A stretch of DNA of 64,000 nucleotides from Paralichthys olivaceus. Its lineage: Eukaryota > Chordata > Actinopteri > Pleuronectiformes > Paralichthyidae. The first letter of the stretch is position 1; every line of letters starts with the position of its first letter. The stretch covers positions 9,842,001-9,906,000 of the forward strand of contig NC_091112.1 of assembly GCF_024713975.1 (NCBI RefSeq). The letters run 5' to 3'. A program made the translations under genes and the position numbers. A model generated the notes under the pieces. It ran no database searches and was not told the DNA's origin. It saw only the letters and a program-made list of their open reading frames with translations. Below, in pieces: positions 44,250-60,871 of this stretch.

Positions 44250-47200
44250 CATGGAACAAAAGCTGAGGAGGAGAAAAGCACAGACATGGAAATATCTACT
44301 CATAAACTCAATTTATCGCCCTTTTTGTCACTTACAGTATTGCCAGACGTTTGGCGTTCCTCTGAGAAAGAGCAGAGCACTTTTAGGGGCTGGGTGGTAT
44401 TATTTGCCTTTTTCCCCCTCAGCTGAAAAGTTTCTTTCAGAGTGACACACATTTGAGAGTTCGGGGTTTTAGCCAGATGTCTTCTTTCCTCAAGTAAAAG
44501 TGAGTCATGCCAAGGCTGGAAATCACCACTGTCACAGGAGGTCAGAGGATTTGTGGTTGGGGCAGCTACATGAAACCAGGTTACAGACAAGTATGAGCAC
44601 ATCACTGAGGGAAATTAACTTTATTAAGCTCAAATGAGTGAAAGAGACGCCATTGACTTGTCTTCAACATGATCCGCCTCCTGCTCTCCAGATGTCATCA
44701 CTTAAGCACAAATGTAAACTCAGCAGAAAGCTCAGTTGTCACCCTGGAGATAATGACGAGCCCCTTTTAAATCGTTTCTGCCCTCAGGTTTCAGCTCTAA
44801 GCAGCACTCGAGTAATATAGTTCAATGCATCGCTTTACACCTGCAGCTGTTTAGCATCACACACTCGCAGACAAACACTGGCTGTCATGGCAACCAAAGC
44901 GTGTAATATTATGTTGAGTGGATGGGCAACGAAAGCTCTCTGCTGTGTTTATCGCTGGCAACCTGTTTAGTTTCATGGAATCTTGTGTGACCCCAGCTGG
45001 GGCCTTGACAACAGACGTCAACGCACAACAGGCTACATTAAGAAATTAAGGCCTTTTAAAGGAGTTAATTACCAAAATTATATGATGTAGTTAACTACGA
45101 GAGGGCAGACAAATGCACAAAGTCACAGTTATGGGAAGTTTCAAGCATGTTTTAATCCCATAATAGGGTGAGCGGTGATAAACAAACACGCATTTGCTCT
45201 ACAGACGACTCCCAGGCAATAATTCACCTCTCAGCTCGTTTTCAGCTCGAACATTTTTGGTAATATAGAGTCTGAGTACACAGCCACCCAATCGGATCAC
45301 CTCTTCCTTTGAATGGTCGCCATAACAACATCACCATGGTAATCAGCGGGGATTGACTTTGATTCTATTTATGCGATGATGTCAGCCGATGTGAAAAATC
45401 TGTGTTTCTCGGCTGACACGTGCTGACAGATGCAGAATGATGGAGGAATGTAGACCCTCACATACTCCTGTGTTTTGGTTTGGAGTTTGCGTGCACAGAT
45501 GCAGGCAAACGTGGCATCAACTGATAAGGTGCTGTAACAGGTCATGAATCTGGTCAGGGATTTTACAGCCACATATTGCAGCCATACAATAAGAACTACG
45601 CCAGTGGACTCCATTTGGTAAATTGACTTTTTGGTTCACACACACACACACACAGACTGAAGGCCAATGCTGGTCTGAACACCAGTGAGTTGGTTCAGTG
45701 AGTCTGAATTCAGGGGTTGAATGGGCACTATGACCTTACTTATTGGTTGGACCGGATTTAGGTGTGAAGGGGAGAAAGTGGACAGAAACATTTTTGCGGC
45801 TGCTGCAGGAGTACGTACATCCGCTTAGCCAGGTGAGCTATCAGGCAACCGACCCTCAGATCATTAGATGTCCCACCTCAGACCTCCGCTGCTGTACATA
45901 TCTGTTGACATTGATAATTGCGACGATAAATGTGCACTGATTTTTACTCCTGGGTAAAGATTGTGGTTTTTAATTCTTCTTTATGAGCAGAGGATGACAA
46001 ACACTTACAGCAAAACAAAATACTTCTATCTGAGGAAGATCAGTTATATGTTATATCTCCTCACAGTGTATGCCATTTGTTATATTGCTATTGATGAATA
46101 TTATTCATGTTGTTTTATCACCAAGCCCAAGACAAGAGAGTGCATTTTAAGATTTTGTAGGTAATTGCATCTTCTGCATCACTTCAGAGGGTGGCGTGGA
46201 TTTGTGGTCCCAACACATATTAACTAACAAACACAGGAAGTTGCGATAAACAGCAGGAGCCAGACAGCACGTCAGGAAAAAATAATCAGGAAGTCTGAGA
46301 AATTAAAAAAGGGAGGAGGAAGACAAAAGGAATCATGCAGGCCATAAGTATGGGTTTTAAAGATGCTCTATGGGGCCAAAGGTCTTGAGTACAAAAGTTA
46401 TAATTAAACCAAGACAGATGTGATGCAGCAACTCTACATTCCTGAAGAGCAGGATTCCCCATTGTGGCAAAGTGCTGGAGGAGGAATCATATTTAACAGC
46501 TCCATGTCTGAGACAAAGTCAGTTTAACATCTATCCATCTGTCACTACATTCATTTCAACATCTATTTTTTACTCACTCAATGAATTCATGGAAAATAAT
46601 ACATACAAAATATATTCCAATCCTGAGGGTTCAAAAGGAACTCTTTCAAAACAGGCCACGGACATACACCAATCTACCACTACAATAAAACCAGTATTAA
46701 CATGCAGTGTATGAGTCTTGGTTTCGGACACACACTTTTTACAGGCTACATATGTCTAGTAGCATGTGAGTAATAGCCATCACATGTATGTGCTAAAATC
46801 CAGTTCTTTCCAACTGCTCTAAACTTTGTCTTTAAGGTGAGGCCAGAAACACACACAGATCCAGGTGTGCCCTGTGATATCCTGCTTCATCGCTCAGGCC
46901 TCTCGCTCCGACACGCAGAATAAAAGAGCTTGTAATTTCGTTAATTCATGATTTTTGCAAACCCTTACCTGGAGGCTCTATGGGACAGATGGACATTTAT
47001 ACACCTCATGTCCATCCTTTCAACCTGTGTAGTCTGTGTGGATTATTACACCAGATGCTTTCACTCGGGCCATAAAAATATCCTTATTCACAGGAAATAA
47101 TGAAACATTCACTGCCCGGTGCAGAGCCTTCCCTATCATATTTTACTGAGGGAAACTTAATAAAAGCATTTGGGGTCATTTCACCAGAGCAAAATTATCT

Positions 47201-48181
47201 ACAGAAGTGAAATGTATTCACACACACATGCAACTTTAATTTCTCTTTATGAACATCTGTGAGTCAAACACACAGCTTTATCTGTCATTAACCACCACTG
47301 CTCTTAAATTATTAGTCTGAATAAATCTTCACACACTGACATTAAACCTGCAGAGGAAGCTACTATTTGTGGGAAACGTGTAAATTAATTTTCCTACTTC
47401 ACGCATTCGCTGAATAGCTTGTGAAGTGGAGAGAAATCAGAGGTGGCTGCCATGGTGACAGCACCACAGGAGCTACATAATACCACGATCGTTAATGTAA
47501 TGATAAGGGATTAGATGGTAGTATGCAATGTAGTGGTGGTAAGGAAATGAAAGAGAGAACAAATGCACTACACATATTCAGCTTTCCACATCAGCGCTGC
47601 CACCTACAGGTGGAAAGGAGACACAACGACCTCAACTTGAGATATTAAAGCAACTTTTTAAACCTTTTTATTGACACCCTTTAAATTAAAGATTAAGAAA
47701 TCACTATTGAAAACACTTAGTTATTATTAGCTTCCAATGTTTCTTTACAAAATATATTATGTTATTTATAACTCTTGTTAAAATGACCTCTTCTCCCTTG
47801 TTTAAAAAAAATCCAGAACATAAAAAAAGTGCCAAAATGATCAATTAACAAGGCTTCAGATTTTTATGATCCACTTTTTTACTTTAAATGTTGCACAGGG
47901 CTACATTTGTACAAACACATCCTAACATCAGATTTAATGTGAGCACTTAGAAAAGTTCCTCTCCCGTTAGAAAATGAATGTGAAGGCATCACTCTCTGTT
48001 TAAAACTTGGACTTAAATATGAAGCAGGGTCTACAAGCAGCTAATACACTGGGTGCATGCTTGACATCTAAATAATTTGATCAAAAATTAATTTCCTGTT
48101 GTCAGACTGTTTCATTTGAATAATTCTCAGAGGCCAAACAGTATTTCTCAACACAAAACAAAAGATTGTTGTGCAGCAGAA

Positions 48182-48447
48182 CTGTGGCTGAGGCTCAGGA
48201 GGTGGAGCCAGAAGGTCAGTGGTTCGATCCTAGTCTCCCCCATTCTGATTGCCAAAGTGTCCTGGGTAAGATACCGAACCCCATATTGCTCCTGACGGCT
48301 GAACCTGCAGTGTGTGACTGATGTGTGATAGAGAAAATGCTGCACATAGATGTACTGGCGATTGTGTGTGAATGGGTGAATGGCAAAACTGTCGCATAAA
48401 ACACTTTGAGTGATCATCAAGACTAGAAAAGCTCAATATAAATAAAC
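48182..48447 (+). mobile_element. tRNA-derived SINE, best preserved copy
   Basis: CTGTGGCTGAGGCTCAGGAG, B box GGTTCGATCC (48221-48230), CCAAAGTGTCCTGGGTAAGA, CCCCATATTGCTCCTGACGG, GTGTGTGAATGGGTGAATGG and tail CACTTTGAGTGATCATCAAG then AAAGCTCAATATAAAT. The B box is intact. It is the reference copy for the family in this window. Confidence 0.75.
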
Positions 48448-48909
48448 TCTTTTAACTCACAGGTTCAGTAGCACAGCGGCACACTGTCTGACTCAGTAGA
48501 ATATACTCTTTCTTTAACATCATCCCTCTCTCCTAGTCCCTCATTTAGATTATCTGTCTAATGCCACAAATACATTCATTTCTGTGTATTAATTACATCC
48601 AGACAGTGACATAAATAATTGATTCAAAATGAATCCCAGTGCATTCCTGTATAAAAGCAACACATCTTAATAATATGAAGATGAGCTAATGGAAAACAGA
48701 TTGATCTAAAGTAGAAGCACCAATTGCTCACCACAGGAAATGTAGTGTAAAAAACAGTTTGGGTGTTGATTTATCTACTGTACAGCTTTTATAGTGAAGG
48801 AGGTTAATATCAAACAGGTACCTCGCTCTTCAAATTTTGTGTGAATGATGTCGTGCTTGAACGTGGACGGTCAAGCGTGATGTTGTTTCAACATGGCCTG
48901 AGCAGAAAC

Positions 48910-48915
48910 TTTATT
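48910..48915 (-). terminator. rab25: Likely polyadenylation signal of rab25
   Basis: Minus-strand AATAAA lies only 22 bases past the rab25 stop codon (48937), so the 3' UTR could be as short as about 40-50 bases. Other signals further downstream cannot be excluded. Confidence 0.45.
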
Positions 48916-48936
48916 TTCATGGGGGCCGCCGGTCTG

Positions 48937-50060
48937 TTAGCTCTTGCAGCAGCCTTTGCGCTCCTCTTGTGCCTCGCTGGTCGGCCCGATGGGGCTGGAT
49001 AGAGTTACAGCACTAATGGAGCCGCGGGTCACCTCTCTGCTGGCCACCTTCCTATGGATCACTGGAGGCGGTGGAGAAACACACACATACACATACACAC
49101 ACACACACGTCAGAGGGAAATTCCAAGAAAAAAGAGGATGTGTGTTTTGACAAGAGTTAGTGAACCCTTACCGGTGAGGACTTCATTGAAAGCAGCCTCG
49201 ACGTTGGTGGAGTCCATCGCTGATGTTTCCATAAACATTAAACCTTTCTTCTCTGGATTAGGAGCAATGAAAAGAGGCTATTTTCAGGAAGCAAACTTAA
49301 CACTACTGAAAATTCAACATACTTTTCATTGTCAGTTGATTTGGCTCAAGAATCTGTGGGGAATGACGACACCAGTGAACTGACCTGCAAAGTCCCTGGC
49401 CTCCTCTGTGGGCACGGTCCTGAGGGTCTCCAGGTCTCTCTTGTTCCCCACCAGCATGACCACCATGTGAGGGTCTGCGTGGTCGTACAGCTCCTTCAGC
49501 CACCGCTCGGCGCTCTCATAGGTCAGGTGCTTGCTAATGTCATAGACCAACAGAGCCCCGACTGCTCCCCTGTAATACCTGAGTCCACCAGGTGAGAGAG
49601 GGTTGGATGTTAAAGGTCCAGTGTGTAAGATTTTGGGAATAAAATAAATTTGAAACCCAAAATAATCCTAATGATGTTTTTGTTTCATCTAAATTGTACA
49701 CATTTGTGTTTTCTATACCCTAGAATGGGCCCTTTATAATTAAATACTTTACATTAACATTGGGAGCGGGTCCCCTCTATGGAGGCCACCATGATTTTTT
49801 ACAGTAGCCCAGACTGGACCAACTAAACACCTTTTGGGTTTTTTGACAACTGAAGGCTTCGATAGGAAGGAGAGGGTGAGGTGAGGGGTGTTCAGCTGCA
49901 AGTTGCAACTTGACCCCTAGATGTCAGTAAATTCTACACACTGAACTTTTAAGGAAGGTGTTATTGTAGTAAAATATCTGATGTGAGTGCAGGAGGAGTG
50001 ACAGTTAATTACATGAATTGCTAAACTCTGAGTTACACAAACCTATTCATTATGCATATA

Positions 50061-50124
<64 letters not shown>

Positions 50125-50898
50125 CCACGCTGAGGTGATGGCCCTGTAACGCTCCAGCCCCGCCGTGTCCCAGATTTGAGCCTTGATGGTGAAGTTCTCC
50201 AGCTGAACTGTCCGCGTGCTGAACTCAACACCGATGGTTGTGCGACTGTCGTGATTGAACTCATTTTTGGTGAAGCGGGACAGAAGGTTGCTTTTACCTA
50301 CACCAGACTCCCCTATCAAAACCACTGGAAACAGGCAGAGACAGGGAAAAAAGAAATGAGTCAGTAGGAAATACTTTTATGACACATTAAGAATATAAAT
50401 GTTCAGTGGTAAAATCTATAGGTTTCTGTAATGAGTCAGAGATGCTTCGTCTGATTTGACACATGTAGACTTTCTGTCACCCTCACAAGACACCATGACA
50501 CCACATAAACGTGGCATATCTGCCCAGTGGCTGACACTTCTCTGGAATGAATGGAATGAAGTCACATTTAAAACATTGTTAGTGAGGTGTGAGGGAATGC
50601 AAGATTCTTTCTATAATAGGTCAAAGGTTAAAGAGGTTTACAGTCAAATGGATAGGAAGCATCTACTTCCTTGTTTCCCTACTTCCTGCCTGTGAAATTC
50701 CTGCTCCAACTTGAGTGCACCTGACAGCTTTTACAGATTTACAGGAACAGGAACACAAACGAGACACACAAACGAGACACACAAACCAGACACACACACA
50801 CACACACACACACACCTTTGTCTCTTCCAACACAATCACAGCTTAACTAAACATGACTCACCTTTAAAGACAAAATTGTACGAATCATCAGACCCCAT
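48937..50898 (-). CDS. rab25: Rab25 small GTPase, complete in 5 exons
   Basis: This is an epithelial member of the Rab11 family that controls apical recycling and integrin traffic. Minus-strand exons: 50862-50898, 50129-50324, 49385-49578, 49172-49252 and 48937-49061, giving 210 residues (human RAB25 213). It starts [18 protein letters not shown]. The P-loop GESGVGKS is at residues 17-24. [17 protein letters not shown] contains switch [21 protein letters not shown] is switch II. NKRD and ETSAMDS bind guanine. The C-terminus EERKGCCKS carries the prenylated cysteines. Switch II has Leu69 where Rab11 has the catalytic Gln. This is the Rab25 signature and lowers GTP hydrolysis, so it is not a mutation. 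A teleost a/b duplicate letter cannot be assigned. The ubqln4 neighbour matches human 1q22. Confidence 0.93.
49610..49952. mobile_element. TTAA-flanked TIR element in rab25 intron 2
   Basis: The left end TTAAAGGTCCAGTGTGTA and right end TACACACTGAACTTTTAA are inverted repeats, 16 of 18 matching, bounded by TTAA. The 343-bp interior (TGGAGGCCACCATGATTT, CAGTAGCCCAGACTGGACC) has no coding capacity. It is the same family as 4401-4615. Confidence 0.7.
50064..50122. repeat. (TG)29 microsatellite abutting a rab25 splice donor
   Basis: On the gene strand the intron begins GTGGGTAC and then runs as (AC)n for about 59 bases. Confidence 0.97.
50789..50815. repeat. (CA)n microsatellite in rab25 intron 1
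   Basis: A short CA run, preceded at 50755-50788 by about three copies of a 13-14-base unit GAGACACACAAAC. Confidence 0.9.
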
Positions 50899-53448
50899 GC
50901 TGCACGCTGTGGGCGACAGGCTCTGGTGTCACTCAGTATATATCAGCTCCAAAAGCAGAGAAGAGCAAAAGGTTTAAAAAAAAGAAAGAAAAAAAAAAGA
51001 GGAACTGAAAGAAAACACAACCACACTCCTCTTTCTCTCCCTACGGTGTGGAGAGAGAGAGAGTAAAGGTGAAAATGGAGGAAAGCAAACAGGCTCTGTC
51101 CACCTGTTTCCTCCTTTCTCTGTGGATAGGTGCAGCTCCTGATTGAGGGCACACAGGCAGTTAGGCTGGAGTCCTGCCGGCCTGCCGATCCCTCATCAGC
51201 TGACACCACAGGGAGGGCAGGCAGCTGGTGGAGGTGGGGTGGGGGGAGGAGCAGGTGGAACAGGTAGAACCGCTCTCAGGTACAGACTCCACCCTCTCCC
51301 ATGCTCTCCTTTGTCTCAAGGCGAGTCTTTTCAATAGTGGGACAATAAGCCTGACCTGACAGGATGATGTCTTTGTCGCCATTTTGCCACCTGTCTGATG
51401 GGGATGGACTAATGTTTTAATGTCTCACTGTGATTGTACTTGATTTTTAACTTTTAAACAGATAAACATAGTTTGAGTTTAGACTCACATTGTTATACTA
51501 TAGGTTTTAGCGGCTGGAGGAAATCTTACAATCCCGCACCATGGTTTTTCTTGTGACATTCATACCTTGACAATATGAGCCACAATGCAGCCTTGTTTCA
51601 TACACGAGTCTAATGCTTTATTTCATGGAACACAAGAATATGATAAACTCCAACAGAGGAGGAAACAGTATTCAAAGGCAGTCGATTTAACTTCGCTAGC
51701 ACATTTCCAGAGGAATTACATTAAAAGAACTGGTCACTTTAAAAGAAAGTTAAAATTATCATTCATTTCTCATTTGTATTTGGAAAACTGTTGAAGACTT
51801 TCAAGAAATTTTCTGATGAACTTATAACTGATTCAAACATTTTGGGTCATGTCTATTTAATAATAAATACATTTGGCATCTATCAATAACTGTTCCAAAC
51901 TTGGCCCAACATACTTTGCAGACTAAAAATGTGTTCCCCAAACCCACTTTACTTAAACAACACATTTTACTACAACTCAAGAAACTTCAAATTTAAACCA
52001 ACAGTAGCAGAAAAAGAACCTGAGGATTTTATAGAAACACCAAAAAAAAAGCTACAGAAGTAATCTTGCACCATCACAAGGCTACAATCAACTGACACTG
52101 GGCATTGACTGTTTTTGACCATGTTTTATTTTTTTTAGTACAGTACTGTTAAAAGTTAGTTCCAACATGTTCGATTGGGAGATGTTTTTCTTCTTTTCAG
52201 CTGAGGTCAACAGACAAAGCAAAGCTATCGAAGCAGTTGCCAAGGTTACCACAACTACAATGCTGAGATTTTTCAAAAGGAAAAAAGAAAGACAACCTAG
52301 AACTTGATTTTAGAAACGTATGGTGCAACCATATCAGAATTGTTTTTAAAGCCTTCCATTGTTTCTTTATTTATTCTTTTACTTACTTGATTTCCACATT
52401 TATTTTAATGAGAGACAAATCATAATTATCTCTAGGTACTAAATGCACCTCAAAAAAAAAAGAGAAATAATAAAAATAAAATTAAATGAAGAATCAGATT
52501 AAAATGAAAGAAAGCTTGTTTGTTTCATTCATATTCATTCTAACAGTGTCCTCTGCTTCAGAGCTGCTGCAGTGATATTTGATTATGGTGACAGTTCTGG
52601 ATGATGCTGTGTGGAATTTATTGCGTGGTTTCTCACGAACCCGCCGAGTGAGGGTGTAGATCGCTGACAATGCTCTTACAGGGCATGGGAGGACAGAAGG
52701 CACAGCAGTGGTGCCTCAGAAGGAAAAGACACTGTGCACCCAAGACTGGGCACTTTGATCCGGAATGACAAATTACAAGTTTAGGGATGTACGGAGGGCG
52801 TCATTTTCTGAAGCGCTTGCAATAAATAGTGAAAACTGTTGGGCAAAAACAGCCATTTATGTAGAATCTCAAGAACAGGGAAAGAGCAAGGAATGGGACT
52901 GAACGCCTGGACAAGAATCCTGTTTGTGTTCTGTCTGTATACCAGAAGATCTTCATGTTTGATTTGCAAGTTAAATGCTAACAAACTGTATCATGATGGC
53001 CACGTATGAAACAGAAGCGACAGCCAATCACATCACATGGGTTTAATATGTATTGTGTAAATGCCTGTCTGCAACACTACACTCCAGTTTTTACGTGAGG
53101 AAAACAATGAATTAGAAATCCTTTCTTAGGAGAGGTTTTTTGCTCCTTTTCTCTGCACCAGAACACCCCACAAGGTGAGAGTGGTTCAGTCCGACTCGAC
53201 AGCAGCACTCTGGGACAGAGATCTGGGTGAATGACGCCAAAAAGAGAAAGTATGGGGACTAGGGAATGATCTGAGAACAGATAAAGTATGATGGTCTGAC
53301 AGATCCTGCCCGAGTTTATTTGTGTAAAGTTTGGGACAATAGACTTAAATTTCTCTTGGTTCTCTGTAGATGCTGGGTGTGTGTATGAGTTAGGTATGTA
53401 TGTATGAATGTACGCACGTGTCTGTGTGTCAGCGTGCACTGTATGTCT
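50899..53448. other. rab25 upstream region and ubqln4 3' UTR
   Basis: Both genes are on the minus strand. Next to rab25 lies purine/pyrimidine-rich sequence (about 50980-51130), likely its promoter and 5' UTR. The ubqln4 3' UTR probably runs from 53448 down to about 52.1 kb, where a minus-strand AATAAA lies at 52125-52130. LAMTOR2, which sits near these genes in mammals, was looked for and not seen. The 51.4-52.1 kb part is AT-rich and without recognised content. Confidence 0.45.
52125..52130 (-). terminator. ubqln4: Candidate polyadenylation signal of ubqln4
   Basis: Minus-strand AATAAA about 1.32 kb past the stop. Further TTTATT matches nearer the gene (about 52365-52402) could be used instead. 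Confidence 0.4.
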
Positions 53449-58380
<4,932 letters not shown>

Positions 58381-59895
58381 CTTTACTCCACCAATGGAAC
58401 AGCTCGCGTCTGGCGTCAGCTTCCGGGTCATAAGAGGTCAAACCTCCTTCCAGAAGGAATCTCTTGAGTTCATGTGTCTCTGCCCTCCTCAAGAGCACTA
58501 ACGAAAATATATTTATCACTACTAAACTACATGATCCAGGTTTTTATTCATGTGATCATCAGCTGATCATGTGGTTTTGTTACTATGATAAAAACAGTAG
58601 GTGGCTCCACTTCAGAGGAAACACACACAGGAAACATGTCCTGTTTTTGTTCTTTTTCAACTTTAACTATATAATAAGTATAACAATAAGTCAACATCAA
58701 AATAATAGATGAACACAATATTGATGATATCAACAATTCTGATCATTCATTGTCAAATATATAACAAGGAAAAATAATCAATAAATGTTTCCCAAATAAA
58801 TAAAAATATAAAATCACCTTTCTGGCATGGAATGAATTATTGATAAATTAATCAAAATCACACAAAAAAAACTGTCTTTGTTTCTATGTTGATCAATATT
58901 ATATGATATTTTCTTTCCACTTAAACACATGATCTTTGTCCCAGAAAGCCTGGATCTCTTTCTAACAGTCAGGATCTTTGCTCAGGGTTCAAAGATCAAA
59001 CCTTTAACTGGCCAGAGGCTTGTGGGGGCTGGTTTAACATTAGCCACATTATACTCTAACACGATGAGAACATGTGGTGCTATTGTATTGTATATTCATG
59101 TTAATTCAGCTTGTCTGGTCAATATTGTGCTTTTCCTTTCCTCCCTCTACCTAAAATTGTGCTTGCTTACATTTTCTATAGGTCATCTTAACCACAAAAT
59201 GGAAACTGCCGGGTGAAACCAGAGTCTAATCTGCCGGTGACTAAGCAGTAGATTCCTGAATTCCTGTTGGGGTTAAAGTGCCTTGCTTAATGGCACCTTA
59301 GTCACTTTAAGGCCATACTGTATCAGTACATTATCAGAATTATCCAACAAATATATCTTAAAGTTCCTGACCCCTGTTATTACAAGAGAATACATTTAAA
59401 CTGGTAATTATCTGAATTTTGTACAGTCTTTTTTCTTTTGAATAAAAGATTTTGACATTCTTGTACATCTTGCAGTGAATCACATCCATTTCTAAATCTT
59501 AATCACAAAATAATTTGTAAGATAGAAATGTTATAAAACATATGTGATAACAGATTTTTAATCAAGACAGTCCTATAGGAGGGACAATGAGTTGCGAGTG
59601 TTCCCTCTATATGTGTCCCTCCATGCTGCCACAGTGTGACAGCACTGAAAGAAAAGTGTCTGTTTCAGCACGTTGCATTGACACAGACAGACAGTTCTGC
59701 ATACCAATGCATATCCCCAGTTCTAGAGCACACCATTTACAAACAAACAAAACCCCAAAAAAGAAACATGGACCACCACCCCTTTTCCAAGGCCCCATGC
59801 CCCCCACACACACACATACAGGGTCACATGCACTGTGGCCCCTGCAGCGTCTCATTCAAGTGCATCCCACACTGGGAGATCGATGGCCGCAAAGG
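58381..59895. other. Divergent space between ubqln4 and lim2
   Basis: ubqln4 runs left and lim2 runs right from this region. The ubqln4 promoter is presumably 58381-58500, with moderate GC. The rest, 58500-59600, is AT-rich with no recognised feature. From about 59590 the composition becomes CT-rich towards the lim2 5' exon. Confidence 0.4.
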
Positions 59896-59959
59896 ATTTT
59901 GCTTTCATCGACAGAAAAACGAGGGGACAACTTTTTGTTGGAAGTATTGTCTGTGACTC

Positions 59960-60090
59960 TCTCTCTCTTTCCCACCAAGTGAGCAGCAGCTCTCTCACTT
60001 TCCCCCCATCTCACTTTCCCCTTTTCACCCATCTCTCTCTTTACCTCTGCAAGGTGGACAGTAGAGAGAGTGTGCATTTCCAGAAACGAG
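59960..60090 (+). other. lim2: Likely noncoding exon 1 of lim2
   Basis: A pyrimidine-rich stretch is followed by a strong donor, ACGAG|GTAAGG, at 60090/60091. The coding exon has an acceptor (CCCCTGTAG|TTG) at 60837/60838 ahead of the start codon, so an upstream exon is required. The 5' boundary is not determined. Confidence 0.45.
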
Positions 60091-60117
60091 GTAAGGGATA
60101 AAATTTCAGGATTCTTT

Positions 60118-60149
60118 TGTGTGCGTGCGTGTGTGTGTGTGTGTGTGTA
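60118..60149. repeat. (GT)n microsatellite in lim2 5' intron
   Basis: TGTGTGCGTGCG followed by about ten TG units, 28 bases inside the presumed first intron. Confidence 0.93.
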
Positions 60150-60871
60150 TCAGAGAGCGACACATTTACATTTGTGATGACTGTGATTGGATAGAGGCTG
60201 GCAGAATCAGATAAAACCTCATTACAGCTGAAAAAAACACTGATGTGACATGTGGATCTAGAAGGGGAACGACAACAAACTGCATCATCATAAAGAGTAG
60301 CTGTAACTGTGGTTTAGCTTTGAACTTGTTCAACTAGAAGAGATGTTTCCTCAAAAGAAGAGGTAAATGTTTGATAAACAGTTTAAATCATGTTACTTCC
60401 AATTTGATGGATAAAGCAGCTGCAAAAATGTTTCTTATATTTTCATATACAGAATGATATTTTCAGTTTGAATGTGTGTTTTGTGTTTTTTCTGGTTTTC
60501 CGTATTGTTGTGTGGTTGGGATTGGATGACACCACATGTGGCTTTTAAATAGACAATCAAACATTTGATCTGCTTGCAAGATTCACCGCATGACCCTCTT
60601 TTCAAGATCCTTTTTGAGGTTTTTGCAGAATTTGCATGAATATTGTTTGATTTGTTTACTTCATCATGTCGTGGCAAAACAGGAGCTTATTGCTTTTTTT
60701 TTGCATATTGAATGTCTACAGTTGCAGCTCAGCTCCGAGGAAGTGTGTTAAATTTGATTTCACACACTTGAAAGCTGTGTGCATGAATAAATAAGTATGA
60801 ATTTTAATATTGCTAATTTGTCTATTACCCCCTGTAGTTGCTCTGAAGTGGCCCCGTTATCTCAGCTCAAG

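Noticed and set aside
48182-48260. tRNA gene suggested by an intact B box
   Set aside because: No cloverleaf with acceptor stem could be drawn, and the sequence continues into a SINE body shared by three other copies.
50899-53448. A LAMTOR2 gene between rab25 and ubqln4
   Set aside because: Expected from mammalian gene order, but no frame on either strand matches its protein.
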